Source: Thozetella sp. PMI_491 (lineage: Eukaryota > Ascomycota > Sordariomycetes > Chaetosphaeriales > Chaetosphaeriaceae). Taken from it: DNA of 64,000 nucleotides. Positions 35,247 through 46,991 of the stretch are shown here, piece by piece; the stretch's first letter is position 1, and each line of letters begins with the position of its first letter. The notes under the pieces were generated by a model that had not been told where the DNA came from, did not search any database, and saw only the letters and a program-made list of their open reading frames with translations. The position numbers were made by a program, and so were the translations under genes. Where the stretch lies: contig MU270044.1 of the NCBI GenBank assembly GCA_021432635.1, positions 712,118-776,117 of the forward strand, given 5' to 3'.

Positions 35247-37017
35247 ATGCATAGATCAGGAACTGCAATTCGGGAGACCTGGCGGCGTCAAAACAATAAT
35301 AAAAAACGGTAGAAAAATATGGCTCGAGCTAATTCATGATGCGTATAGGCGGTGCCACCCCAAATGTTAAGTAGCTATCAGCTGCACTTTTTTAAAGTTT
35401 GCGCTTAGTCAAGGAACCAAAGTCACATCTGCCCGATGATTAGCCGGCGAGGCAGGGATCCAAGTTAAAAATACTTCAGAGCTTTGAAGCTGAACACCCC
35501 AGGCATGTACGATGACCATTCTCACACAACTTCACTGGAGCGCAGATAATCGCGAAACGAGAGCTGAGCCGAGAATACAACGAAGCGACTATGTCGTTCT
35601 CCTCTGCGCCGAGAAGCTCCGGCCGTTGGAGACCCGCCATGTACTGTGGACATCCCTGTCGATCTGCGAGGCTGACAACGTGGAGGTTTCCATGTGGGGC
35701 CGGCCCGACGGTGAGTGCGTGGTTGGATTTGCAAGGACACGGACTGAAGGAACCACGATGTCGGCCGCAATCAACAACTGGCTGAATCGCGTCTTGGAAA
35801 GAGGTACAACCACACCGTCGGGCTTAGTTTGCATGTACGGGCTCTGCTCGATCGGGAGACACCGTGCGCAGTGCAGATTGGTCCATGTCTCCCCTGGCCG
35901 TTTTGGGAAATCGACTTACACGCAAGTAAACAACATGCCCCCCTGAGTGATCCCGGTCCCATGCACTCGCTGCTGAGGGTTCCTCGATGGATTATACAGT
36001 GTTGTCATTGAATCTAGCATCTTTGTAGCTTGTTCTGCGGTGGCGGACGGCCTCCTCGGCCATGTGCTGTTGGGATGGGCCCCAGGGTGAGATCCCGGTC
36101 TGATGCGTAGTACAGAAATCGGCCAGGGATGAAAGCTCGACCACGAGGCTCCCGGGAGCGCCTCGAGGCCCTAGACATGGATGCAGAACAAAATAACAAG
36201 GTAATCGAGGCAATTACACACGTAGGCACGTATATAGTGTGATTCACGCGCAGCGCACGCCTTCGGGTGCGAGGCAAGGCCGGCGGAAGTGAGCAAGAGG
36301 CAGGAGGGTCTCAATCGGGTCGGGTAGTCGCGACCTACCCACACCCGGACATACCGCAAAAGTTGAGTTTCGTGCATAAAAAGTTGAAAACCGGTCGGAT
36401 TTCGATGCTTCGACGTTTGTACGAAAGGCTGCGTCCTGGCGAGTCGAATGAGTACAAGAACGTGGCCGAGTCCCGGGAGTCGGGGACACGGAGGTGACAA
36501 AGGGTCCCTAGGTCTGAAGGTGGTGGTCCCTGGCAAATCGGGGCTTGGACCAAGCCCGGCCGAACATTGGCCTTCCGCTCCCCCCATGTGGATAGATTCG
36601 ACCTCTCCACCTTCTCCTTCCGCCTCCCGCTACCTCTCTCTTTTTTTTTATCCCCCCCCCGTTTCATTCTCGGCCCCGACCACGTCCCTCTTCCTTCTCA
36701 CCACGCATCCCACCGCGAGAATCAATCACTTCCGGACGCGCCGAGGAGCTCCTTTATCGATCCAAACCGCGTCCATCAGCCTTGCATGTAAGTCCACGCC
36801 CGATTTCACACCGTGACACCACTTCCCCACGAACCCTGTTGGACCTCCACCTCGAGGCCATGGATCGCGCCCTCGGCCACAACAACGCTTCAGGCATAAC
36901 AACGCGTCTCGATCCGGCTGTCCACCCCCTCCCATCACTCCCGGCCGCTTCATTTTGCTGATTAGCCTCGCAGAAGTCGATAGCCGCAACCGCGCCGAGA
37001 GCGCCGACGCCACCGGC
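35247..37017. other. Intergenic, ALG8 3' end to ITC1 promoter
   Basis: AATAA-type words at about 35295-35305 are likely ALG8 polyadenylation signals. A 144-codon plus frame at 35512-35946 has no recognisable family and is not called. From about 36590 the plus strand is strongly C/T-rich, marking the ITC1 promoter and leader. Confidence 0.45.
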
Positions 37018-40000
37018 ATGGTACCGTCCCCGCCGCCTTCGTCCTGAAAATTTGTCCTTTGCTTACTCGGAGCTCTAGGTGCTCTTTAAACGTAAACCAG
37101 TGCAGTTCCTGCCGGTTCCAGAGCTCGAAGATGACGATCAAGAGGTGCGCACCGTGTTCTTGCACCTGGGGACAATTAGGAGCTGACGCCGTCTTAGGTC
37201 TGGTATATCGAGAAGACCGGCGAGGTATTCGACAAGTATGAGCACTACTTGACTAGGTACGTCTTGGACGCTCCATATTCACGGAACTCGTAGCTAACAC
37301 CGCGTAGATTGGACTTCTACAACCAGGTAAGTCGCGCTTGCGCGACCCGGCACTATGCACGCTTCGCAGTCACTGACCACCTCCCCCCACAGCCACGCTT
37401 TATCTGCACGATAACCGGCCACTCCGGAATGAACTTTTTCGATGCTCTTGAGAGCGAGGTAGGCGCGTTCGGTCTCGACGGTCGTTTAAACACGCTAACT
37501 TGCCGCTCCCAGATGGTCGGCGCCCGCGAAGTCGAGCAAGCTTTCCCTGAAGCCCTGAAAGGCCCCGTGCTCCGACGCGTCCAGTTCCAGACGACTTCTC
37601 GTATCGATGCCCTCGTCGACTCGGTATATGACGAATTCAAAGGCGACTACTACCCCGGCGAGGCCGTGACCGTCCACGTTGGGGGCGAACGTCTGCGCGG
37701 GATCGTGCGAGATAAGACGCGCTTTGGAAGCAAGGTTCTCCCGGACGGTACATTGACGCAGCCCTTTTCGCGCTATTTCGTCAGCCTGGAAGATAGAGAG
37801 GAAGAGGAAGCAGTCGTCGACGATGCGCACATCTTTCGCGACAGGAACATGTTTACGAAGTCCGTCCTGCGATCCTTTATCAAGAAGACGGTGACAAGAG
37901 AGGCGTGGAATGGCGCCCCTTGGCTGGTCAAGAATGATGTGGCAGAGCAATACCGCATCGACACGCGCGTTCCGCCGCATTTACGCTACGATACCAAGCT
38001 CCTCGAAAGGAAACAGATGCAGGCCGCCAAACGCATGTCTCTTCCCGATCTCAACGGAACCAACAGCTCCCCTAACGGCAATGGACCTCTCCGGCTTCCA
38101 GAGCTTAAGCCGGCCCCTAAGAGCCATAAATCCAAGGCGCTTCAAGCCATGCAGGCGCAAAAGGGCAAGTCCAGCGTTCTGGCCCCTCCCGAACCGGGGC
38201 AGTTCGCGGCTATGCCAATTCCAGGAAACCCTTTCCAGTTCCCCATCCAGTTCCGCAACAACGGCACTGCACCGCCGGCACCTCTATCATATGCGCAACC
38301 TGATCCTCCCCCGCCGCCTCCGCCGCCCAAGTACCCGATCGAAGACTTGCAACTAGAGCCGAGGGGACGCGTTCGGCCACAGCTCAAATTTCTCTGCAAA
38401 GATCCCCCTGTCCAAGTCTCCGGCGAGGAAATCAAGGTGCCGTGGAGTGATGCCCTCCTGATGAAGTCGGTCGGTCCGTTGCTGGAGACGTGGGATACGC
38501 TGAATGTTTACTGTGAGATCTTCAAGCTGGACTCGTTCACGTTCGATGATTTTGTCGAGGCCATGCAAGTCGCCTCAGAAGAGGTTCCGGTTCAGCTCTT
38601 TGACGAGGTGCATTGCGCGGTTCTGAAGATCCTGGTCAGCTCTGAAGCAGACGGTGGCAAGGTCCAAATCCAGCTTCCTGAGCTGGAATCCGAGGAGGAT
38701 GAGGACGAGGACGAGGACGAGGATGACGAGGAAGCCACCCCAGAACCCGAACCTCAGCCTACCGGACGGGCCACTAGAGGCAGCTTGGCCAAACTTGAGG
38801 CGGAACGGTTGGCAGCAGAGGCAGCACAGGCTGAAAAAGAGATGCAAGAAGCTTTGGATGCGCCCAAGCACCGCGCTGAGGAGCTCCTCGAAGACTACGA
38901 CTGGATCGAACGGCTCAGAAAGCGAGAGTTGCACAACGGGGAGTGGCAGCTAATCATGGTCGGTCTGCTGCATCAACTATCCAAGGCCGATCGCCACAAG
39001 GAAAACTGCGAGGAACTTCTTGAGGAGCTTGTCCCCAAAGACGTTGAGCCCACCAGAGAAACTGTCTGCCAACACTACGCGCGCCTGGACATCAACCATC
39101 GCGCCCAGGCCCTCCAAATTATCTGCATGTTGACGGCCGAGACGAAGGCTATCCGAGGTTACATGGAGGACTGCAGCGAACAGATGACAGCATACCGAAA
39201 AGAAAAAATTGAGTGGCAGCGGCAGCGCAAGCAAGGGTATGTATTGTCACTTCTTGTATCTGCTGGAACCTAGGTACTGACCTCCGGCAGCCTTGAGGAA
39301 CTCAAGACGCTGAATGACCAGCGCAAGATCTTGCTTCCGGACAACATGCCGCCTAGCCCCCCGCCAGAATCAGCCAAGACTAACGGAGATGCCAAGGTGT
39401 CTGACGGCGAAGAGCTCACCGCAGACGCGTCAGACGAAGCTGCAGACACGGAGGAGGAGGCGCCCGTGAACCGAAAGCTGCGTCGCGGCCAGGATCGCGC
39501 TGCTGAGCGCAAGCGCAAGGAGAAGGAAGAGCAAAAGAGGAAGGAGGAGGCGGAAGCTGCGGCCAAATTACCGAAGCAGTCCAAGCAGTTCCTCAAGGTT
39601 CTGAAGGACATCCAGAAGAAAGAGGACGCAATCAAGAAGTGCGAGGAAGAGATCGCCGTGATCGATAACGACTTGCGGGAGGCCGACTGTCCTCGGACGC
39701 GCGTGCTGGGCAAAGACCGATTCTGGAACCGGTACTATTGGTTCGAGCGAAACGGCATGCCCTATGCAGGCCTGCCGGACAGCTCCACCGCCTCGGCAGA
39801 GTATGCGAACGGATGTCTCTGGGTCCAAGGTCCCGACGAGCTGGAACGAGAAGGATACATCGACATGCCTTCAGAGTACCAGAACGAGTACAAAGCTAAG
39901 TTCAACATGACGGTCCCCGAACGCAAGAAGATTGAGGAAGGCTCGACGAGCGTCTTCAACGCGCGCCAGTGGGGATACTACTCTGAGCCAGAGCAGGTGC

Positions 40001-40395
40001 TGGCCCTGATCGATTGGTTGGACCCCCGTGGCTATAACGAATTGAAGTTGCGCAAAGAGCTGGTCAACTATCGCGAGAGGATCATGAAGCATATGGAGAA
40101 CCGCAAGGCGTACCTCGCCACCGAGGAGCCCGAGGAGGAGAAGAAGGAAGAGCCGCCGGCCAAGCGCATGAGCACCCGCGGCAGGACGGCTCCGACCACG
40201 CCGGAGCCACCAAACTATCGCTGCCTCTCGTGGGAAAACACGACCGCCACGGAAGAGCTGGGACACCTACACAGCGAAGCACCTCCGCCGCCTGCTCGGT
40301 CCCGCAAGCAGACGGGTCGGAAGAGGGACTCCGGAGCGGTCGCGGCTGACCCGGAGCCGGCGACTACGAGGCGATCCAAGAAGGTTCGACACTGA
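37018..40395 (+). CDS. itc1: ITC1-like subunit of ISW2-type chromatin remodeller (WAC, DDT, WHIM domains)
   Basis: Seven coding exons: 37018-37020, 37079-37144, 37198-37256, 37308-37326, 37393-37458, 37513-39236 and 39291-40395. They give 1013 residues. The N-terminus VLFKRKPVQFLP and VWYIEKTGEVFDKYEHYL is the WAC/Acf1 DNA-binding module. A DDT domain follows a Pro-rich linker (LLETWDTLNVYCEIFKL, FTFDDFVEAMQ). An acidic run (EEDEDEDEDEDDEE) comes next. WHIM motifs follow (LGKDRFWNRYYWFE; ARQWGYYSEPEQVLALIDWL), which contact the ISWI ATPase. In yeast Itc1-Isw2 slides nucleosomes to repress transcription. The tail is basic and Ser/Thr-rich. The first coding exon is only the ATG: ATG then GTACCG at 37021, acceptor CTCTAG at 37078, restoring the typical MVLFKRKP start. 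This is the only in-frame ATG placement I found. Confidence 0.93.
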
Positions 40396-41604
40396 TTTCG
40401 AGATGGTATTGGCTCGACATCCGTTCTCGACATTCTCAACTCAATTGTACAAACATCTCGATTATCTGGTGGCATCTATGCCGGGCTGACGTTGCTTGCG
40501 CAGCAATGGCGGAGGGGGAGGTTGCTTCCAGAGATTCTTACAGGGCATTGGCCTCCCAGACGACGCTCTGCCATACGGAGCAGAGCTTGGACTCCTCCAC
40601 ACGCGCTGTGACGCCCGGCGCGATCTAGGAAGGGCGATCATTACGGAATAGATGATGCATTTTTTTTTGGCTCAGGCAAGGGAGGCGCGCGATGCATGGT
40701 TCGCACAAAAGTGCCGGTCTGGTTTGGCTGGCTTGCATTCTGTTCCCGTGTCCTGGCGTCAACCTGCGGGGGAAGGCAGCGGGCGAGAAGGGCCATGAAG
40801 GGATCAAAGGGATGATCGCCTCACTTAGACATAAAGGGGAGTATCGAGAACCGCGCGTGTTTAGTGTTATTTGCCGTTGGTAGCGACAGCACCTTGCAGG
40901 GAAATTGAGCATTTACCCTTGGAATCCCAGCGCAATCGATGATGTCGTTTTTTTGGCTTTGGTCGCCATCGGGTACATCGGGTACATGGAGTGCTCCGGT
41001 GAGAATAGCAACAAGCAGCGTGGTATGGGGGACGACAAAGAGGTTGGGGAAAACAGCGCATCTGCTGATCATCTTCGATGAAGTGTTCTATGTCTTTGAT
41101 CACGAAAAGCTCCCCATTCTTTCCTTGCTTAGTCGCGGGTCGTCGCATGCGTCGTACAAACTGTACATACATACGGTACCCCGAATCGGTCTATGTGGTA
41201 GGCGAGCTTGGCCAGTAGCAGCCAGCATGCTCTGATAGGGACAGACTCCGTAGGCCATGATATCACCGAAGTGACATTAATGATCGGTCCTAAGGCTCCG
41301 TAGCCTCAATACGTGCCAGGTTGTGGGGTCGCATTCAACCACAAATCAAGGAAACCTGTCCAGTTCTGCAGGCTCAATTGTTCATTCTACTACGTAGATT
41401 TCCCTCTTTCCCTCTGCTCTCTTTCTCTCGGATTGGCTTTCCGTCGAGTCGAGCGTACGCTACTGTACCTTTTCTTATCACCTTTTCTTCTCGCTGCCTC
41501 TTTTAGCCCTCCTACAATTCTTGCCCCTAGCTACCCAAGGCATGCCCCGAAGCTGATTGGGTCGTCAACTGTTGCTAGTCCCCAGAACCGACAAACGAGT
41601 CAAG
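40396..41604. other. Intergenic, ITC1 3' end to PDI-like gene
   Basis: No gene is supported in this 1.2 kb. From about 41390 to 41520 the plus strand is C/T-rich, as for the leader of the next gene. Confidence 0.5.
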
Positions 41605-43277
41605 ATGCGGTGGATAGTGAGCCTTAGCCTAGCCGGCCTGCAGTGGTGCAACCTTGTTAGGGGGTGGGCCCAGCTATCGAAGGGCGCCTTCGAGGGTGAT
41701 CTCGCTGCGAATGATTTCACGCTGGTGGCCTGTGAGTGGGAGATCCCTTGCCAATCCCCGGGGTGAGATCTCGATGCTGACGCTCTATTTGCCTCTCTTC
41801 GGTTACCAGTCGTCTGGGTACGTGTGAATCCTAATGATCCCTCGCCTCGCCCATTTTCCCAAAACCGACAGAGACGGACGACGCTATCCGTAGAGTCTTC
41901 CCCCAAGCAACCCCCCCCCTTTCCACCTCCCCAAGTCGGCTAGGGCTACCTTTTTACCATGTGTATTAACTGTACTTGCGGCTCACAACACGGTTCTAGC
42001 CGGACGAGTAAGAGCGACCCCCCCGCGCTCCCCTGACGTTTTTTTATTTTCTTATTTCTCTGAATCGACGGACGCGGCTAACTGCGTGGGGCGGCGCCCT
42101 CGGCGAGCTAGGGAGAAGACTAAGCTGTTCGGGCCGGAGTGGTCCAACGCCTTCTCGCAAAACATAGAGCCTCTTATCGGCATCAACTGCGAGACGGCTG
42201 TCGACATCTGCAATGGCTACGGGATCAAGTCGTACCCCGAGGTCCACCTGTTCCACAAGGACCGGTCCGTTGCTATCTATCATGGCCCCCCCAGAGCCGC
42301 TGCGTACGTCAACAAACTGCCGCTCCCGTTTGTGCTATGAGTCAGGGGCTGATAAGGACGGCCCCTCCCCCGCGTGAAGAATGCTCTCCTTCGTCGGCCG
42401 CATGAGGCGCCCCGTAGTGAGCCATCTGCAGTCGATCAACGAGCTGATCGACTTCAAGCACAAGGACGAAATCGTCTTTGTCGCTTATCTCGACGCCGCC
42501 GATGGGAATGCGGCCCAGGCATTCGCGGCCCTCGCCCAGGAATACCGCGAAGACTTCTCCTTCGGCCTCGTGGCAGACCCGGCCGTCGCGGAGACCCAGG
42601 ACGTCAAGGTTCCGGCTGTCATGTGCTACAGGGTCGTCGACGGGGACACCGTTCTGTTCCCCTTCGACGAGGAGCCAGGGAAGCTCGAGAAGTGGACCGT
42701 AGAGGCGTCTAGACCCGTCATCAGCGAGCTGACGGTGCGGAACCGGCAGCAGTTGCTCGATGTAAGTGCGATAAAGCGTGACCCCCGCATCCTCCGCCCT
42801 TCCCGTCGTTGTGGCATCCGCGCTCATTTCTTATCTCTTTCTCTCGACCGCTAGCGGGGCTGGCCCATGGTGTATCTCTTCGCGCCAACCCAGAAGGAGC
42901 GCAACGAGCTCCGCAAGAAGCTATACCGCTTCGCGCAGAGCTACTACGACTCCCTGACGACGGTGCTGGTCGACCCGCTCGAGTTCCCCGAGCTGATGCC
43001 GCAGCTGGGGCTCGAGCCGGGCGTGTTCCCGGCCGGCGCCGTGCACCAGCTCTCCAAGGACCGCGTCTATCCCTATCCCAAGGGCGCGGCCTTCGACTCA
43101 AGCGCGCTCCAGAAATGGGGCCTGGACGTGTACCAGGGCAAGATCAAGCCCTGGACCCCGCCGGGGGTGACGACCACGTACGACGACCTGGGGCCGACCA
43201 GAGTGGCAAGCCGAAAAATCAGCATCAAGAGCATTCCCGGCGTCAAGATCAAGATTGCGGGGCATGACGAGCTCTGA
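41605..43277 (+). CDS. ER-retained PDI-like protein without CxxC active site
   Basis: Six exons (41605-41731, 41810-41817, 42000-42007, 42112-42303, 42380-42761, 42855-43277) give 379 residues. The N-terminus MRWIVSLSLAGLQWCNLVRGWA is a likely signal peptide, and the protein ends in HDEL, the ER retrieval signal. The first domain follows a thioredoxin pattern: FTLVAFVW strand, then GINCETAVDICNGYGIKSYPEVHLFH, with the cis-proline in SYP. Where PDI has WCGHC, this protein reads FVWPDEEK with no cysteine pair, so the domain cannot do thiol-disulfide exchange. Two further thioredoxin-like domains follow (DEIVFVAYLD; PMVYLFAPTQ). It is probably a non-catalytic chaperone or binding member of the PDI family. 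Two consecutive 8-base exons encode part of FVW and PDE; all joins keep frame and have GT-AG ends. Confidence 0.83.
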
Positions 43278-44685
43278 ACCGTCCCGGGGGACGACGAGGG
43301 TCTGGGCCGGGCCCGCGGCGTGGAGGGTTTGCGAGAGGGCGCAGGCGGGCCTTTGTTCCCCGGCCAAGTCAAGATTTGACGATTCAGGAGCCAATTAGAG
43401 TTCCAGAGGCCATGAGCAACAGCCGCAATCCGGTGTTACCGGAATGGGAAACTATCTGCAAGACATTGCCGCCGCTCCCCTCGCTTCCGCTTGCTTTCGG
43501 CCCGGAGTTTTGGCCTTGTCTAGGCGAGGAAGGGGTCCGCTTGCATCGGCCGCCAGTTGCCCGCCGACTACTCGAAACAAAACAAAGCTCCCTCCACGAG
43601 GTGGCTACAGCAGCAGGTAGAGAGAGACCGGTAGTGGATGGGCGGGCGAGTGGGGAGAGAGAGAAGGGACTTAGACGCGGGGGGTCCTACGGGTCTTACA
43701 AACCTTAGGACCAGCTTTGCAACGCCCACGTCCACTATCTATCTTGATCTCCTTCTCCTTAGCTTTATCGAAGCTTAAGCAAGAGCCTGAGCGGCAATAC
43801 ACGTTTTTTTTTGTAAATCCAAAAAAAAAGGATGCATAAGCGGTCATGGCAGACAAACCGTGTTAGCAGTCCGGGTCCCGTCCGGGGGGTGTATGAATCA
43901 AGGGATGCTCTCTCTGCCTGCCCGCAGACAACGCTATTGACCACATTCCATCTCCTGCGCCCATGTTCGGGAGGGGGGCTGGCGGGCGTCGAGCTCGAGT
44001 AGTTGACATGAAGATGCGTTATTTACCGCCTAGATCTGCCACGCCGGAGCACTCGGATTGCCCTATTCAGGCCAAGCCTCGTCTCGGAGAGACTCTGTCT
44101 ACGGCTCACTAGCAACGATACTATGGGCCCCCCTCGCCGCTCGCGTTTACTTTTGCTCCAGTCATGTGAGTACCACGGCCTGCAATCTGAGGGTTCTGGT
44201 TCCCAGACCTGCCTGCGTCGTTCAATGCAAACGGAGACACTCCGCTCCCCCTCCCCAGGCATGCCTCTATTGATTCGCATTTTACCTTGCTATCGGGACC
44301 GCGTGACCCCCAATAAGGTTCTACGACGCCGGGTCCGATCACATCTTCCAACGTTCCTCAGAAAATCTTCCCCTCTTTCGGCCGGGTAACCAACATCGTG
44401 GGTTAGCCGTCTTGGGGGTAGAAGGGAGTATAAAGTCTGCTTGTGCTCACCGCCCATGGTTCCCCATCCTATCCTCTCTCCATCCGGCCTTCCATCCCCT
44501 CGCCTCCCTGGGTCCTCTGTCCACTCATGACAAGAGCTTGATCAACCGTCCCCGCCTTATAGCATCCATTCTTCTGGTACCTCCAAAGCCTAAGCCCGCC
44601 GCCAAGCCCTCTCGTCTCCTCTTTTTTTATATGTCTTTGTCCACTAGACAGATATAAATATCCCTATCCCCTTGACTCCTTAGCT
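43278..44685. promoter_or_regulatory. Intergenic with MFS transporter promoter
   Basis: The first part holds the 3' end of the PDI-like gene. From about 44440 the plus strand is C/T-rich. TATAAATA lies at 44653-44660, only some 26 bases before the MFS ATG, so it is more likely leader sequence than the working TATA box. No gene is supported. Confidence 0.4.
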
Positions 44686-46512
44686 ATGGAGGGAGCAATG
44701 GAGGGCGAGATTGTCGAGAACACCGGCCACAGAAGATCAGTGAACTTCAACATGCTAGGCCGCATTTACAGCAAGCGGTCGTCGGACCGGGTCAGCCCTA
44801 CCGTCGAGCTGGAGGAAGGAGCCCAGCTCCAGAGACGCGAGATCTCGGAGCTGGAGTGCGAAGATGAGCTTGCGGACAAGTGGTCGTGGCAGAAGAAATG
44901 GTTCGTTCTGGTCGTCATCGCCATCGTCCAGACCTCCATGAACTTCAACACCACGCTCTACGGCGCCGGCAAGGAAGGTATAAAACAACAGTTTGGAGTG
45001 ACTGAGATGCAAGCCGTATCGGGCGCCGCCATATTCCTCATCACCTACGCCTTCGGATGCGAGCTCTGGGCGCCGTGGTCGGAGGAGCTCGGTCGCAAGA
45101 TCGTGCTCCAGCTCTCGCTCTTCTTCGTCAACGTCTTCTGCTTGCCCGTCGCCCTGGCGCCCAACTTCGCCTCGGTCCTGGTAGGCCGCGCCCTGGGCGG
45201 CCTCGCCTCGGCCGGTGGTAGCGTCACGCTCGGCATCGTCGCTGATATGTACGATCCGGAAGACCACCAGTACGCCATCGCCTTTGTGTCGCTCAGCTCG
45301 GTCGGTGGCTCCATCTTCGGCGCCATCATCAGCGGTTTCGTCGAGTCGAACCTGGAGAATCCCCCGTTGGATTACCCCTTGGGGTGGCGATGGTCCATAT
45401 GGATACAGCTGTTCTTCGGTCTCTTCGTCCAGTTCCTGCATCTGTTCGTGCCTGAGACGCGCAAGACGGTGCTAATGGATCGTATCGCTCGCCAGCGGAG
45501 GAAGGCGGACCCCCAGCGCTTCGGCAACCTCTACGGCCCCAGCGAGATGAAGACCAAGCGGGAGCGTTTCCTCAACCGCGACATGATCCTGGCCACCTGG
45601 GCGCGTCCCTTCAAGATGCTCGCCACCGAGCCCATCGTCATCTGCCTCTCGCTGCTTTCTGGCTTCGCCGACGCCCTCATCTTCATGTGCGTGCAGTCCT
45701 TCGGCACAGTGTACGCGCAGTGGTGGGGTACGGTTAAAGATGACGCAGGTGTTCTTCACGCAGACCCGTGGAAGATCGGCCTTACCTTTGTGCCCATTGG
45801 CTTGGCCTACCTCGTTTCGTGGGCCACTTTCCTCCCGGCCATCAAGAAGAACATCCGCGACCGGAAGCGGGTCCAGGAGGACCTGGAGGCGGACGCCAAA
45901 AAGCGGGCGCATGTCAACTACGAGGGCCGCATGTGGTGGCTGCTCTGGACGGCGCCGTGGCTCGTCATCGGCCTCGTCATCTTCTCGGCCACGTCCGGCG
46001 GCCCGCCAACGCACTGGATGGGCACCATGGTGGGCAGCTTCATGATTGGCATCGCCAACTACGCCATCTACATGGCCACAATCGACTACATGGTGGCGGC
46101 TTACGGCGAGTACTCGGCTTCGGCGACGGGTGGCAACGGCTTCGCGCGCGACTTCCTAGCCGGCTTGCTCACTTGGTCGGCCGGTCCCTTCTACCAGGGC
46201 ATCGGCGCCGACCGGAAGGATTCGTTCCACCTCCAGATTCCCACCGGCATTCTCTCCGTAATCTCGCTCTTCCTCGTCGGGTCCATCTACGTCATCTACT
46301 ACCGCGGCCCGATGATGCGCGAGAAGTCGCCCTTCGCTCAGAGCATCGAGCACGTACGGGAGGTGCGGGCAGCCAGCCGGGCGGCGAGCCGGGCTCCAAG
46401 CCAGCTTCCCAGCCGACGCGCCAGCCGAGTCGACCTGCCCGGCACGCTCAACATGGCGGCGCTGAACAGCGGGCTCCGCAAGGGCTCCGAGAAGTCCGAC
46501 CTCAGCGCATGA
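44686..46512 (+). CDS. MFS transporter, DHA1 (drug:proton antiporter) type
   Basis: Single exon of 608 residues. A charged cytoplasmic N-terminus of about 80 residues is followed by twelve predicted spans. The first is WFVLVVIAIVQTSMNFNTTLY. The DHA1 motif lies after span 2: ELWAPWSEELGRK (the P-S/E-GRK pattern). Span 5 holds RALGGLASAGGSVTLGIVADMY. A long central loop separates the halves, with VFVPET replaced by FVPETRKTVLMDRIARQRR. The C-terminal tail is rich in Ala-Ser-Arg repeats. The family exports drugs, polyamines or small metabolites across the plasma membrane; the substrate cannot be inferred. A second ATG at 44698 would remove four residues. The opposite strand has a long open frame, explained by third-position GC bias. 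Confidence 0.93.
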   Translation: MEGAMEGEIVENTGHRRSVNFNMLGRIYSKRSSDRVSPTVELEEGAQLQRREISELECEDELADKWSWQKKWFVLVVIAIVQTSMNFNTTLYGAGKEGIKQQFGVTEMQAVSGAAIFLITYAFGCELWAPWSEELGRKIVLQLSLFFVNVFCLPVALAPNFASVLVGRALGGLASAGGSVTLGIVADMYDPEDHQYAIAFVSLSSVGGSIFGAIISGFVESNLENPPLDYPLGWRWSIWIQLFFGLFVQFLHLFVPETRKTVLMDRIARQRRKADPQRFGNLYGPSEMKTKRERFLNRDMILATWARPFKMLATEPIVICLSLLSGFADALIFMCVQSFGTVYAQWWGTVKDDAGVLHADPWKIGLTFVPIGLAYLVSWATFLPAIKKNIRDRKRVQEDLEADAKKRAHVNYEGRMWWLLWTAPWLVIGLVIFSATSGGPPTHWMGTMVGSFMIGIANYAIYMATIDYMVAAYGEYSASATGGNGFARDFLAGLLTWSAGPFYQGIGADRKDSFHLQIPTGILSVISLFLVGSIYVIYYRGPMMREKSPFAQSIEHVREVRAASRAASRAPSQLPSRRASRVDLPGTLNMAALNSGLRKGSEKSDLSA

Positions 46513-46991
46513 GACAGGCGCGGTTGGTGTGGGAGCCGAGGGCGCTGCGTTGCGCGGGGCGAGACGAGTCTCGTTCCTGCCCAAGAGCCGTGGCCCAGAA
46601 TGTGTTTCTATATATAGTACTTAGCAGCGAGTGGGTTTCTATATTTTCTTTTGCTGCGCACGCCGAATTGTTTGATAATTCGGAGGATACCGTGTTGAAC
46701 ATTCGGAAGCGTGGCTTTTCCTATGTGTTTCGTCTCGGCCATCTCGGGCTCCTGGGTTTAATAGCAGCGCGACAGATTCTATATATAGGCGTTGAATACA
46801 AAGTACAAGCCCCAGCTTGTCAATACGAGAAAAGGAAGCATCTGTGCCTATGCTTGATCAACGACCGTGTGGGGGAGGGGAGGGAGTGAAGGTCTTGCAT
46901 GCGAGGTGCAACTTTCAGCCTAGGAGGCTTCTCTTCTCCACGTCTCAGACTCAGTCTAAGACTGCAGCGAAAAGATGTCAGAAATCACCGG
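46513..46991. other. Intergenic between MFS gene and U2 RNA gene
   Basis: This holds the MFS 3' UTR, with AT-rich words near 46600-46620 and 46770-46800. It then reaches the 3' end of the U2 gene on the other strand. No coding gene is supported. Confidence 0.5.

Noticed and set aside
35512-35946. A 144-codon plus frame between ALG8 and ITC1
   Set aside because: It has no recognisable motif and competing frames on the other strand. I cannot support it as a gene without expression or conservation.
45768-46889. A 373-codon frame overlapping the MFS gene in another frame
   Set aside because: It overlaps the well-supported MFS C-terminal half and is His/Arg/Gly-rich without family features. It is a shadow of the real gene.
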